18,733 nucleotides of DNA from Lewinellaceae bacterium (GCA_020636315.1 JACJYA010000031.1:1-18733); one strand, 5' to 3'. Counted from the first letter of the stretch, positions 1 to 6,543 are shown. Made by a program: numbers and translations. Notes: generated by a model not told the origin, from the sequence alone.

Positions 1-1395
1 ATCGGCGCCATCATTGATGGTAACGAGCACGGAGTAGGGGCGGCCTATTTTTTCCATCTGGAGGGCACCTCGTGGGTGCAAAAGCAGAAGGTTGCTCCCA
101 CAGACAGGAATGGTATAATGGATATTGAGGCTGGCTGGTTTGGTTACAGTGTATCCATCAGTGGAGGCCGGGCGATTGTTGGCGCCTGGAACCCATTCAA
201 CAACACAGTAGGAGCAGCTTATTTATACCAATTGGAAGCAGGCATTTGGGTAGAAAAAAAGAGGGTCACATCGGCTGACTGGAATTTTCTGTCTCCTGCT
301 AGCAGCGAATTTGGGACCAGTGTCTCCATCAGCGGAGATAAGGCCATCATTGGCGCCCGTAAGGATCCTGTATCCAATATATCTGCCGCCGGAGCAGCCT
401 ACCTTATACATTGGGATGGAAACGAATGGATACCACAGCCTGGCAAGATCACAGCTGACGAACCGGCAGCGGATGAATACTTCGGCACTGCTGTCTCTAT
501 CAGCGGGGATTGGGTAATAGTGGGTGCCGAAGGAAATGACGACGCTGGTGCGGATGCCGGCTCTGCCTATATTTTTCACTGGAATGGAAGCAACTGGGTG
601 CCGTACGGGCAGCTCTTTTCCGACGTGCCCGCAGGCAATGAAGAATTCGGATATAGTGTCTCCATCAGTGAAAGCCGGGCTATCGTTGGCACTTTCAATG
701 GCGAAGCAGCCTATTTGTTCCGTTGGAATGGAATCAACTGGGTTCCGGATACCCAACAGCCCAAGCTAACCGCCGGCGATGGATTATACGGAGATCAATT
801 TGGTACCAGCGTCTCCATCAGTGGTGATATGGCAATTGTTGGCGCCAATCAGTATAGTAACAATAGCACCGGAAAAGCATATCCATTCTTGTGGGATGGA
901 AATGAATGGCTTTCTCTTTCCACAGTTGTGATCAATGATCCTGCACCACAAAGCCAGGATGCTGCCGGCGCCAGTGTATCCACTGATGGTGAAAGATTGA
1001 TTATCGGAGCTCCTTTCGATGACAATATAAACGGCGCCAACGCCGGCGCCGCCTACATCTCGGCAACCGTGCCCTGCGGCGGCGCCATGCGCCCCGCCCC
1101 GGATCCCATTCTCCCACCCGCTGCCGAAATGGCTAAGGCTGAAACCGGCTTCACCCTCTACCCCAACCCGGCCCTCGAGGAAGTCTTCCTGGAGTTCAAA
1201 ACGCCCTTAGCAAGCGATGCGGAAGTGTGGGTGTACGACCTGGCGGGCCGCCCGGTACTGAGGCGTAAACTTGAAGAAGGGGCAGATTGGGTAGGCATCC
1301 CCGTCGAGCAGTTGGTATCCGGCCTGTACCTGGTGGAGGTGAAGAGTGAGGAGCAGGTGTTTGAGGTGAAGCGGTTTGTGAAGGGAGGAGATTGA
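1..1395 (+). CDS. T9SS-exported FG-GAP repeat protein (5' end outside window)
   Basis: The frame is open from base 1, so the N-terminus and any signal peptide lie upstream; the GTG at 76 is only an internal codon. Six repeats of the form FGxSVSISGxxAIVGA begin near bases 139, 310, 481, 646, 799 and 964, spaced 51-57 residues, each followed by a GAAYLxxWxGxxW-like strand. This is the FG-GAP / beta-propeller pattern. The last 85 or so residues (from about base 1141) are a type IX secretion system type A sorting domain: TLYPNPA, then VYDLAGR, then LVSGLYLVEV and a basic end. In Bacteroidota this domain directs export across the outer membrane and is removed at the surface. The protein is therefore probably secreted or surface-attached. 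Its ligand or function cannot be told from sequence. Base use becomes more GC-rich in the sorting domain than in the repeats. Confidence 0.9.
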   Translation: MGAIIDGNEHGVGAAYFFHLEGTSWVQKQKVAPTDRNGIMDIEAGWFGYSVSISGGRAIVGAWNPFNNTVGAAYLYQLEAGIWVEKKRVTSADWNFLSPASSEFGTSVSISGDKAIIGARKDPVSNISAAGAAYLIHWDGNEWIPQPGKITADEPAADEYFGTAVSISGDWVIVGAEGNDDAGADAGSAYIFHWNGSNWVPYGQLFSDVPAGNEEFGYSVSISESRAIVGTFNGEAAYLFRWNGINWVPDTQQPKLTAGDGLYGDQFGTSVSISGDMAIVGANQYSNNSTGKAYPFLWDGNEWLSLSTVVINDPAPQSQDAAGASVSTDGERLIIGAPFDDNINGANAGAAYISATVPCGGAMRPAPDPILPPAAEMAKAETGFTLYPNPALEEVFLEFKTPLASDAEVWVYDLAGRPVLRRKLEEGADWVGIPVEQLVSGLYLVEVKSEEQVFEVKRFVKGGD

Positions 1396-1403
1396 TTTGC
1401 GGC

Positions 1404-1508
1404 AGAAAATGCGCTGTTTTGCCCCAGGCCCTATCGCCTAGTGCCAAAGCCGCTTCCGCCGGTGGCCGTAGCCTTTGGCGGCGGCGTAAAGGGGGCAGCG
1501 CATTTTCT
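1404..1508. repeat. Large nested stem-loop after the T9SS gene
   Basis: AGAAAATGCGCTG (1404-1416) is the perfect inverse complement of 1496-1508. Inside it GCCAAAG (1443-1449) pairs with CTTTGGC (1473-1479). The structure starts 9 bases after the stop codon and its 3' arm is T-rich, so it may end the T9SS gene transcript, though no separate U-tract follows. A similar large hairpin sits at 17656-17731 after argH, and both contain a CTG(T/C)(T/C)TTTGCCCC string. Confidence 0.6.
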
Positions 1509-1600
1509 AAAGATTGATTGCAATTGATTTAAAACTCAGACGCCCTACCATTAAGCGCTAATTTCCCATTAGCGCTCAATTTCGGGACTGTTCATAGTTT

Positions 1601-1659
1601 CTGGTTTCTGAGTTCCTCGTTGCCCTGGAAACCAGCGGGTTAGCTTAACGCGGACACAC
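1601..1659. repeat. Dispersed repeat, copy 1: CTGGTTTC hairpin plus CCAGCGGGTT motif
   Basis: CTGGTTTC (1601-1608) pairs perfectly with GAAACCAG (1628-1635). The following stretch to 1659 matches 17453-17486 at roughly 29 of 35 positions, sharing CCAGCGGGTT, ACGC and GACACA in order. Both copies lie downstream of a plus-strand gene and before a minus-strand gene, in the same orientation. Confidence 0.65.
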
Positions 1660-1796
1660 TTATACGAGTCATGCATCAGGGGCTGAATTTCTCTGCCAAT
1701 ACCGTACTGGAGGTTACGGGCGGAGCTTCCAACAAAGCTTGAGCCGTTAGGTACATAATATCGGTAGGGAGCCCCCCGTTAGGCCTTTCCGTGCCA

Positions 1797-1842
1797 TAGG
1801 TACGGCACATTTTATTTCCAGGCTGGGAATGTGCCGTACCTA
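1797..1842. repeat. 15-bp perfect hairpin
   Basis: TAGGTACGGCACATT (1797-1811) is the exact inverse complement of 1828-1842, with a 16-nt loop. CGTTAGGTAC (1745-1754) is also the exact inverse complement of 1836-1845, so two alternative foldings compete. There is no U-tract, so it is not an obvious terminator. Confidence 0.7.
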
Positions 1843-2009
1843 ACGCCTCCGCTGAGCAGCTTCAGCGCTCGCGGACGGCACGGGTAATGCTTACATGGTT
1901 TTCATCTGCCGATGTTTTGTCTCTGCAGGACATTAAACGACAGCCTCATTTAGTCCCTGATTCGCAAGAGTCATTGCTTTAACTAAAGCGCTAATGGGGA
2001 AATGAGCGC

Positions 2010-2597
2010 CTAAGTTTTGGCCAGCCCCGTCATCAGCATCCGGATGATGTTCTCCTCCACCTCCTCGGCCGTCAGCTTTTTGCCGGGCTGGAACCAGTCG
2101 TACAGCCAGCGCATGGAGGAGAAAATGGTGTGCAGGGCGATGATGGGTTCCATGTTCTGAAACTGGCCGGCCTGCATGCCGGCCTTGAGAATGGCCAGGA
2201 AGCGGCTTTCGTAGTCCTTGCGCAGGGCAGTGAATTCACTCAGGAGAGGTTCGGTCAGGTGGCGCCACTCGTCGTTGAAGGCCATCACGGAGGCGGCATC
2301 TCCCGTAGCGGTGCGGATGTGAAGCCGCAGCAGGGCTTCCACCTTTTCGGTGGCGTTGCCCGGCAGGGCCTCCACTTCCTTCATCCCGTCGAGGAAGCGG
2401 TGGGCGTTCTCAAAGCAGATGTCTTTCAGTATCTCTTCTTTTGAGCTGATGTGATTGTACAGGCTGGACGCCTTGAGGTGGACCGCATCGGCCAGGTCGC
2501 GCATGGAAGTGGCGGAATAACCCTTGTCGCGAAACAAGCGCACGGCGGCTTCCTGGATGATCTGTTTTTTGGTTTTCTTTTTCGCTTTGGTAGCCAT
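2010..2597 (-). CDS. TetR/AcrR family transcriptional regulator
   Basis: 195 aa, a normal TetR length. After a Lys-rich start (MATKAKKKTKKQ), residues 12-55 form the TetR helix-turn-helix: IIQEAAVRLFRDKGY, then TSMRDLADAV and KASSLYNHISSKEEIL, ending at the usual SKEEL-type position. The C-terminal helices form the ligand-binding and dimer domain. The ATG at 2597 is preferred because the frame upstream runs through a low-complexity repeat and adds 41 Cys/His/Thr/Tyr-rich residues foreign to the family. The gene lies downstream of, and co-directional with, the PaaE-like reductase, with a hairpin repeat between them. A palindrome on the reductase promoter is a plausible binding site, which would make the regulator autoregulated if the two are co-transcribed. 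Effector unknown; an acyl-CoA type ligand is a guess from the paa connection. Confidence 0.88.
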   Translation of the reverse strand: MATKAKKKTKKQIIQEAAVRLFRDKGYSATSMRDLADAVHLKASSLYNHISSKEEILKDICFENAHRFLDGMKEVEALPGNATEKVEALLRLHIRTATGDAASVMAFNDEWRHLTEPLLSEFTALRKDYESRFLAILKAGMQAGQFQNMEPIIALHTIFSSMRWLYDWFQPGKKLTAEEVEENIIRMLMTGLAKT

Positions 2598-2613
2598 TTG
2601 GAGATGTGTGTAG

Positions 2614-2720
2614 GTGTATATGTGCATTCGTGCATTCGAGGGTGTGTATAAGTGTATAGGTGCATTTGTGCATTCGCCTGCATAACACTTATACACGAAT
2701 GCACAAATGCACGAATACAC
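2614..2720. repeat. Octamer-word hairpin repeat, copy 1 (extra left arm)
   Basis: The plus strand reads three 8-nt words in a row, GTGTATAG, GTGCATTT and GTGCATTC, ending in G (2652-2676). After a 19-nt loop the inverse complement follows at 2696-2720, pairing at 23 of 25 positions, 17 of them (2660-2676 with 2696-2712) without a break. A second copy of the left arm stands at 2614-2638, 23 of 25 identical, 38 bases upstream. The left arm is the same at 24 of 25 positions as 10485-10509. The element fills the space between the reductase stop and the TetR start. Confidence 0.85.
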
Positions 2721-2722
2721 GT

Positions 2723-3793
2723 TTAACTATCAAAATCCACCACCACCTTATCCGTTTTCGGGTGCGACTGGCAGGTGAGGATGTAACCGGCCTCTACTTC
2801 GTCGGGCTCGAGGGCGTAATTGACATCCATTTCCACTTCCCCTTCCATCAGTTTGGCGCGGCAGGTGCAGCATACGCCCCCTTTGCAGGCAAAGGGCAGG
2901 TTGGCGCCGGCTTTATGGGCGGCCTCCAGGATGGTATCCTGGGTGGAAGTGAGAGGGAATTCGAAGGAGTTGCCGTCAAGGGTAATTTGCACGGTAGCCG
3001 CTACGGACTCTCCCTTACGCTGTTCCTTATTCTTCTGCGCCTTGCCGTTCAGTCCGGCGATAAACAATTCGAAATGGATCTTTTTCTTATCCACGCCCAT
3101 GCCGGTTAGCGTGTCGCGAATATCATGGATCATTGCTTCCGGGCCGCAGAGGAAAAACTCATCCACTTCCTGTGGGTCGATGAGCTTGTCGCAAAAAGTG
3201 CTGCACTTTCCGGCATCGATGCGGCCGGAGAAAAGCTCGCTGCCCTGCAGTTCCCGGCTGAGTATATGGTGGACGCTCAGCCGGCCCATGTATTCGTTCT
3301 TGAGGCCTTCGATCTCTTCGCGAAAGATGATGGTATCCACCTTTTGGTTACCGTAAAAAAGGGTGAATTCGCTTTTGGGTTCCCGCTGGAGCACCGCCTT
3401 CATGATAGAAAGGATGGGGGTAATACCACTGCCGGCGGCGAAGGCCACGTAATGCTTTTCGTTGGCGGGGTCCAGTTCTGTAAAGAACCGGCCCATGGGA
3501 GTCATCACTTCGAGGGTGTCGCCGGCCTTCAGTTTTTCGTTGGCGAAGGTGGAAAAGCGGCCTCCCTCCAGCTTTTTGATGGCTACGCGCAACACCCCGT
3601 CATAGGGGCTGGCGCAGATAGAATAGGAGCGGCGCACTTCCTCGCCATCGAGCTCTGCCTTCAGCGTCAGGTGCTGGCCCTGGGTAAAGCGGTACTCCGG
3701 TTTGAGCGCTTCGGGCACTTCGAAGGCAACGGACACGCACTCGCCCGCCTCGCGCCGCACTTCTTTTATTTTCAGGGGATGGAATTTGGGCAT
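2723..3793 (-). CDS. paaE: PaaE-like ferredoxin-NAD(P)H reductase with C-terminal 2Fe-2S domain
   Basis: 356 aa, the same length as E. coli PaaE, the electron-transfer subunit of phenylacetyl-CoA epoxidase. Domains in order: FAD-binding barrel (about 1-105) with RRSYSICASP at 54-63; NAD(P)-binding domain (about 112-235) with AAGSGITP at 119-126 and LCGPEAM at 215-221; plant-type 2Fe-2S domain (about 265-356) with ligands Cys303, Cys308, Cys311 and Cys341 in CKGGVCCTC and LTCQSHP. The stretch around 318-333 is typical of PaaE-type reductases. It should pass electrons from NAD(P)H through FAD and the cluster to a diiron oxygenase. No paaABCD genes are near, so the partner may be elsewhere or different. 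The ATG at 3793 is chosen by family length; a longer frame exists but adds 49 unrelated residues through the promoter. An extra Cys309 stands next to the cluster ligand. Confidence 0.88.
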   Translation of the reverse strand: MPKFHPLKIKEVRREAGECVSVAFEVPEALKPEYRFTQGQHLTLKAELDGEEVRRSYSICASPYDGVLRVAIKKLEGGRFSTFANEKLKAGDTLEVMTPMGRFFTELDPANEKHYVAFAAGSGITPILSIMKAVLQREPKSEFTLFYGNQKVDTIIFREEIEGLKNEYMGRLSVHHILSRELQGSELFSGRIDAGKCSTFCDKLIDPQEVDEFFLCGPEAMIHDIRDTLTGMGVDKKKIHFELFIAGLNGKAQKNKEQRKGESVAATVQITLDGNSFEFPLTSTQDTILEAAHKAGANLPFACKGGVCCTCRAKLMEGEVEMDVNYALEPDEVEAGYILTCQSHPKTDKVVVDFDS

Positions 3794-3835
3794 GGTCGAA
3801 AGTTTTTTAGAAACGCACCAGATGAATCCGGCGCT

Positions 3836-3857
3836 CAAACGAATGAACGTTCGTTTG
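3836..3857. promoter_or_regulatory. Palindromic candidate TetR operator at the paaE-like promoter
   Basis: CAAACGAA (3836-3843) and TTCGTTTG (3850-3857) are perfect inverse complements around a 6-bp centre, TGAACG. The size, symmetry and GAACG/CGTTC core are typical of TetR-family operators. It lies 42 bases before the reductase start and directly abuts the predicted -7 element, so a bound repressor would cover the transcription start. The assignment to the TetR protein encoded at 2010-2597 is inference. Confidence 0.7.
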
Positions 3858-3865
3858 CAAATATA
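3858..3865 (-). promoter_or_regulatory. Bacteroidota -7 box for the paaE-like gene
   Basis: The minus strand reads TATATTTG, an exact match to the Bacteroidota TAnnTTTG element. No clear -33 TTTG was found. The operator palindrome begins at the next base downstream. Confidence 0.6.
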
Positions 3866-3918
3866 AAAAAATGAGGGCGGGGAAAGTTTTAAGAAGCGGA
3901 AAAAGAGGAGATAAACGC

Positions 3919-3956
3919 AAAAAAGTGTACCCCGTTCCATTCGGGATACACTTTTT
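3919..3956 (-). terminator. Rho-independent terminator of rpsT
   Basis: Arms 3920-3934 and 3942-3956 pair over 15 bases around a 7-nt loop. On the minus strand the single non-Watson-Crick position (3930/3946) becomes a G-U pair and the hairpin ends in a run of T; on the plus strand it is a C-A mismatch. It stands 32 bases after the rpsT stop and isolates rpsT from the paaE-like promoter. Confidence 0.88.
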
Positions 3957-3988
3957 CCACAAGAATAACCGATGTGCTGTTCAGGCCC

Positions 3989-4240
3989 TTATAGGGCGGC
4001 GACGTGGCGTGTCAGTTTGCTCTTGAGGTTGGAAGCCTTATTCTTGTGCCAGGTCCCGCGGTTAGCCAGGCGGTCAACCATACTGACAACCTTCGGCAGG
4101 AACTGTTCAGCTTCGGTTTTTTCGGTCATCTCGCGCAATTTCTTAATGGCCGTACGGGTGGTCTTCTTATAGAACCGGTTGTGAATGCGGCGCTTGGCTT
4201 CCTGGCGCATGCGTTTTTTAGCTGACTTATGGTTTGCCAT
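3989..4240 (-). CDS. rpsT: 30S ribosomal protein bS20
   Basis: 83 aa, usual for bS20. The start MANHKSAKKRMRQ and the later RTAIKKLRE, then VDRLANRGTWHKNKASNLKSKL are the recognisable bS20 pattern: a small, Lys/Arg-rich three-helix protein that binds 16S rRNA in the small subunit. It is a single-gene unit. A TAnnTTTG box lies about 100 bases upstream, a short hairpin is in the leader (4264-4292), and a strong terminator follows. The neighbours have no functional link to translation. Confidence 0.97.
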   Translation of the reverse strand: MANHKSAKKRMRQEAKRRIHNRFYKKTTRTAIKKLREMTEKTEAEQFLPKVVSMVDRLANRGTWHKNKASNLKSKLTRHVAAL

Positions 4241-4263
4241 TTATACTGATTTTTAGTTCTTAG

Positions 4264-4292
4264 TCAAATTTTGCGGCATTGAGCCGATTTGA
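4264..4292 (-). promoter_or_regulatory. Stem-loop in the rpsT leader
   Basis: TCAAAT (4264-4269) pairs with ATTTGA (4287-4292), and CGGC (4274-4277) with GCCG (4283-4286), leaving a 4-nt bulge. It lies 24 bases before the rpsT start. bS20 genes in some bacteria are controlled by their own product through the leader; whether this fold does that is only a guess. Confidence 0.35.
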
Positions 4293-4341
4293 CGAAGAAA
4301 GGCTTTTTTCCTTTTTTTGACTTGATTTTCCAAACGAGGTG

Positions 4342-4349
4342 CAAATTTA
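4342..4349 (-). promoter_or_regulatory. Candidate -7 box for rpsT
   Basis: The minus strand reads TAAATTTG, an exact TAnnTTTG match, giving a leader of about 95 nt before the rpsT ATG. No clear -33 element. Confidence 0.5.
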
Positions 4350-4488
4350 GGGATTCTTTTTTTAAAAGGAAAGAACTATACAGAAATTGTTTCTCAGCTT
4401 GCCAGATGATAAAAGCCTGCCCCGGGATAGGAAGTGTTCTTCAGAGAAATAGTATCTTTCGGCCTAAACGAAAAACGAACCCTTAACT

Positions 4489-5214
4489 ATGAGGAAGATT
4501 TTTCCACTGCTGATCCTGTTTTTCATCCTCGCCACGGGCGCTGAGGCCCAGATCTGGCTTGAACTTGGTGTCAAAGGTACAATGGGCATGACCGGTTTTT
4601 ACAATAAGAACATCGCCAATGATTCCAACCATGACAGCCAGTTCGGGCTGGGCTTGTCCGTGGGGGGAGTTGCTGCGTTCAACTTTGCTGAAAACCACGG
4701 GCTGAATATTGAAGTATTGTCGGCCACTCACCACCAGTCCATGAGTTTCCGGGGGGATGACGGCCTCAATAACGCCGTAAATGTGGAGTGGAAAGGCGTG
4801 GACACCTATTTTATGTATCGCTGGTACCGCAATAACGGCGCCTTTCTGGAAATAGGCCCCAAGCTCACTTATGTGAACGAAGTACAGCAATCTTTTGGCA
4901 CAGACTGGTCTAAAGTAAATGACAAGTACGCCAGCCGATATACCTCGGCCGCTTTTGGCGTCGGTGGTTTTGTCTCCACTTCCAATGTGCTGACCATCAA
5001 GACGGGCATCCGCGCCGAATACGCCCTGACGGACATGGTCTCCGAACAGGGAAAGATGGAAGGCTATCCCTCTCCCTACACGGCTTTCGACAACTATGCG
5101 GAAACCCGCCCGTTTCGCGCAGGGTTTTACCTCGAGGTCACTTTCGGCGTCGGTGGCCTGGCCAAATCCATGTGCGGCGCTCGTGGAATGATCTGGGGCA
5201 CCGGCTATAACTGA
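4489..5214 (+). CDS. Exported beta-barrel-like outer membrane protein, function unknown
   Basis: 241 aa. Residues 1-20 are a signal peptide: MRK, a hydrophobic run (IFPLLILFFILATG), and a cleavage site after AEA. The mature part alternates Gly/aromatic strands (LGVKGTMGMTGFYNKN, FGLGLSVGGVAAFNF, YFMYRWYRNNGAFLEIGPKL, FRAGFYLEVTFGVGG), as in small outer-membrane porin-like barrels of Bacteroidota. It may be of the outer-membrane beta-barrel group, but I see no family signature. The ATG at 4489 starts the signal peptide directly. A near-match to the -7 box, TATCTTTC (4453-4460), lies 28 bases upstream. It is divergent from rpsT and looks monocistronic. The protein ends in GTGYN rather than the usual terminal aromatic. 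Confidence 0.75.
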   Translation: MRKIFPLLILFFILATGAEAQIWLELGVKGTMGMTGFYNKNIANDSNHDSQFGLGLSVGGVAAFNFAENHGLNIEVLSATHHQSMSFRGDDGLNNAVNVEWKGVDTYFMYRWYRNNGAFLEIGPKLTYVNEVQQSFGTDWSKVNDKYASRYTSAAFGVGGFVSTSNVLTIKTGIRAEYALTDMVSEQGKMEGYPSPYTAFDNYAETRPFRAGFYLEVTFGVGGLAKSMCGARGMIWGTGYN

Positions 5215-5279
5215 GAACTTGATGGGTAATAGCTAGATTGCTGTATTGTCATTTTGCCAGCTCAATTGAGGCCGAGCAT

Positions 5280-5450
5280 TTACTGCAGCATTCTGGCCGC
5301 GGCATTTTCCTTGAGTTCGAATAACACATCACCCAGCATGGGCAATGCTCCGTACAACAGCAAAGCTACCCCCAAGAATGCCAGAACGTAAACGGTGATG
5401 AGCAGATAATTCAGGTTAGACTCCTGGCTTGTGTTTGCAGTGCTTTTCAT
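5280..5450 (-). CDS. Small single-helix membrane protein, 56 aa
   Basis: An ATG frame closing with TAA at 5280-5282. The N-terminal 13 residues are polar (MKSTANTSQESNL). Residues 14-40 are one strongly hydrophobic segment (YLLITVYVLAFLGVALLLYG and on), followed by a short amphipathic charged tail (DVLFELKENAAARMLQ). The composition is that of a real small membrane protein and not of random sequence. It sits alone on the minus strand in the gap between two plus-strand genes, and no homologue is recognised. It could be a regulator or subunit of a membrane complex, but nothing in the context says which. No strong ribosome binding site is seen, which is normal in this phylum. Confidence 0.6.
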   Translation of the reverse strand: MKSTANTSQESNLNYLLITVYVLAFLGVALLLYGALPMLGDVLFELKENAAARMLQ

Positions 5451-5808
5451 GATCCAGTCTTGTGTTTGTTTATTTAATACGGCGGGATGATTTCTGCAAA
5501 GCAGGCAGTATGGGCTTTTTGAACGCCGGCCTAACTTTCCTACAATTTATTAAATTCTCCGGATATTTTCCTTCATTTCTTTTCCAAATTTCATCTCCAC
5601 GGCAAAAAACATAAGGGCTCAGAATAATTTCAAATATTTCATTTCAAAATTGCACGCCCAAAACAACAAGAAAAACCAGAAAAAAATACACTTCAACCCT
5701 TTACCCAACGACAATGTTCGTATCGCAAAGCAAGAAATTAATAATACCGTGAACATTTTGAATTAAATTTGATTAATTTGTAGGAAAGAAAAAACAAAAC
5801 AAAAAAAC
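5451..5808. other. AT-rich intergenic region, 358 bp
   Basis: It lies between the small membrane protein (-) and the AT-hook gene (+), so it should hold two divergent promoters. It is markedly AT-rich from about 5540 on, unlike the GC-rich coding DNA around it. Apart from the -7 box at 5764-5771 nothing specific was seen; a one-mismatch -7 box for the minus direction (CAAATTTC on plus, 5585-5592) is too weak to call. Confidence 0.6.
5764..5771 (+). promoter_or_regulatory. Candidate -7 box for the AT-hook gene
   Basis: TAAATTTG is an exact TAnnTTTG match 37 bases before the start codon. A second, one-base-short version (TAATTTG, 5774-5780) follows. The surrounding DNA is very AT-rich, so a chance match is possible. 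Confidence 0.5.
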
Positions 5809-6543
5809 ATGAGTCAACCACCTCTCAAACCGCTGGAAATCGAGGACCTGCTCAATCAATACCGGTCAGACCTCCGCAAGCTGGAATACCAGATTCACAA
5901 AACGCAAACTGTCATACAGGAACTGGAAGCCCAGGCCGCCGAAGCGGAAGAGGCGCTCTCCAGGGAGGAGGCCAAGGCCCTGCCCAGTGCGAAAAAAGCC
6001 AAAGCGCCCGCCAAAACCAGAAAAGGCAAAAGAGGGCCCGGCCGGCCGCCTAAAGCCCAGGCCGCAGCAAGCCCCAAACCGGATACCCAGGAAGAAACTA
6101 CGGAAGAAACCAAAACCCCGGAAACCAAAGCGAGAGGAAGGAAAGGCTCCGCCGGGAAAAAAGCTACTGGGAAAAAAAGAGGCCCGGGCCGGCCACCCAA
6201 GAGTAAAAGTGCAGAAAGCAGCCCAAAAACAACAAAAAAAGAGCGTTCAGAAAAGAAAGGGGCCGGTTACCGGCTTTCAGAATGGGATCAGTTCGTAATC
6301 AACAGCCTAAAGGAGAAACAGCAGGCAATGATCACTCAGGATTTTCTGGACATCGCCAAGGCAGCCCCGGATATTAAGTCCGGTGAAGCTCAGATCAAAG
6401 TGAAACTCAACCGAAGCCTGCACAAGCTCGCCAATAAAAAAGAGGCACTGGTTAAAGTGGAACATCCCGGGCGAGGCTATGCCTATGCAATGAAGGAGTG
6501 GTTAAACAACAAAGGTGAATTGCCGAAAAAATTCGCCCGCTAA
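5809..6543 (+). CDS. DNA-binding protein with two AT-hooks and a C-terminal basic domain
   Basis: 244 aa. Residues 8-58 are a heptad-like, Glu-rich coiled coil (IEDLLNQYRSDLRKLEYQIH and on). Residues 59-150 are a disordered Lys/Ala/Pro linker holding two identical AT-hook cores, RGPGRPPK, at 75-82 and 124-131; AT-hooks insert Arg-Gly-Arg-Pro into the minor groove of A/T tracts. Residues 151-244 are a compact basic domain (RLSEWDQFVINSLKEK, then QIKVKLNRSLHKLANKK, then VKVEHPGRGYAYA) that looks like a winged helix with a basic wing. The layout suggests a dimeric nucleoid-associated or regulatory protein. It has its own AT-rich upstream region, itself a possible AT-hook target. The exact role is unknown. 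The ATG follows an A-rich stretch, typical of strong starts in this phylum. Confidence 0.75.
   Translation: MSQPPLKPLEIEDLLNQYRSDLRKLEYQIHKTQTVIQELEAQAAEAEEALSREEAKALPSAKKAKAPAKTRKGKRGPGRPPKAQAAASPKPDTQEETTEETKTPETKARGRKGSAGKKATGKKRGPGRPPKSKSAESSPKTTKKERSEKKGAGYRLSEWDQFVINSLKEKQQAMITQDFLDIAKAAPDIKSGEAQIKVKLNRSLHKLANKKEALVKVEHPGRGYAYAMKEWLNNKGELPKKFAR

Larger units (their letters stand above)
1396..2009. other. 614-bp intergenic region rich in inverted repeats, no gene seen
   Basis: This is the space between two convergent genes. No credible reading frame was found on either strand. It holds a large stem-loop (1404-1508), a pair of terminal-type inverted repeats (1551-1576 and 1987-2013), a copy of a motif that recurs near 17453, a 15-bp hairpin (1797-1842) and three copies of CCGTTAGG or its complement (1744-1751, 1776-1783, 1839-1845). 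Each is listed separately. Confidence 0.8.
1551..2013. mobile_element. 463-bp segment bounded by inverted repeats, possible MITE-like element
   Basis: The 26-27 nt ends at 1551-1576 and 1987-2013 are inverse complements at about 24 of 27 positions, with one extra base in the right copy. The left end is itself a palindrome (AGCGCTAAT, 5-nt loop, ATTAGCGCT); the right end is an imperfect one. The segment encodes no protein. The right end overlaps the TetR stop codon (2010-2012). No target-site duplication is visible. The pattern fits a non-autonomous element or a repeated intergenic cassette, but a chance arrangement of two related palindromes is not excluded. Confidence 0.4.

Noticed and set aside
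2598..2720. Longer start for the TetR protein, and several Cys/His/Tyr-rich small frames through 2410-3109
   Set aside because: They only translate the octamer-word repeat; TetR family alignment supports the ATG at 2597.
2614..2720. CRISPR array
   Set aside because: Units are 8 nt, adjacent and degenerate, with inverse-complement arms; there are no regular spacers and no cas genes.
3125..3874. A 249-codon plus-strand frame opposite the paaE-like gene
   Set aside because: Shadow of a well-supported reductase with all motifs on the minus strand; no family resemblance of its own.
3794..3940. Earlier start for the paaE-like protein (49 extra residues)
   Set aside because: The extension covers the operator, -7 box and rpsT terminator; the shorter form has the exact PaaE length.
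5300..5330. TTCGAAT-like string resembling a tRNA T-loop
   Set aside because: No acceptor or anticodon stems could be built around it, and it lies inside the small membrane protein frame.
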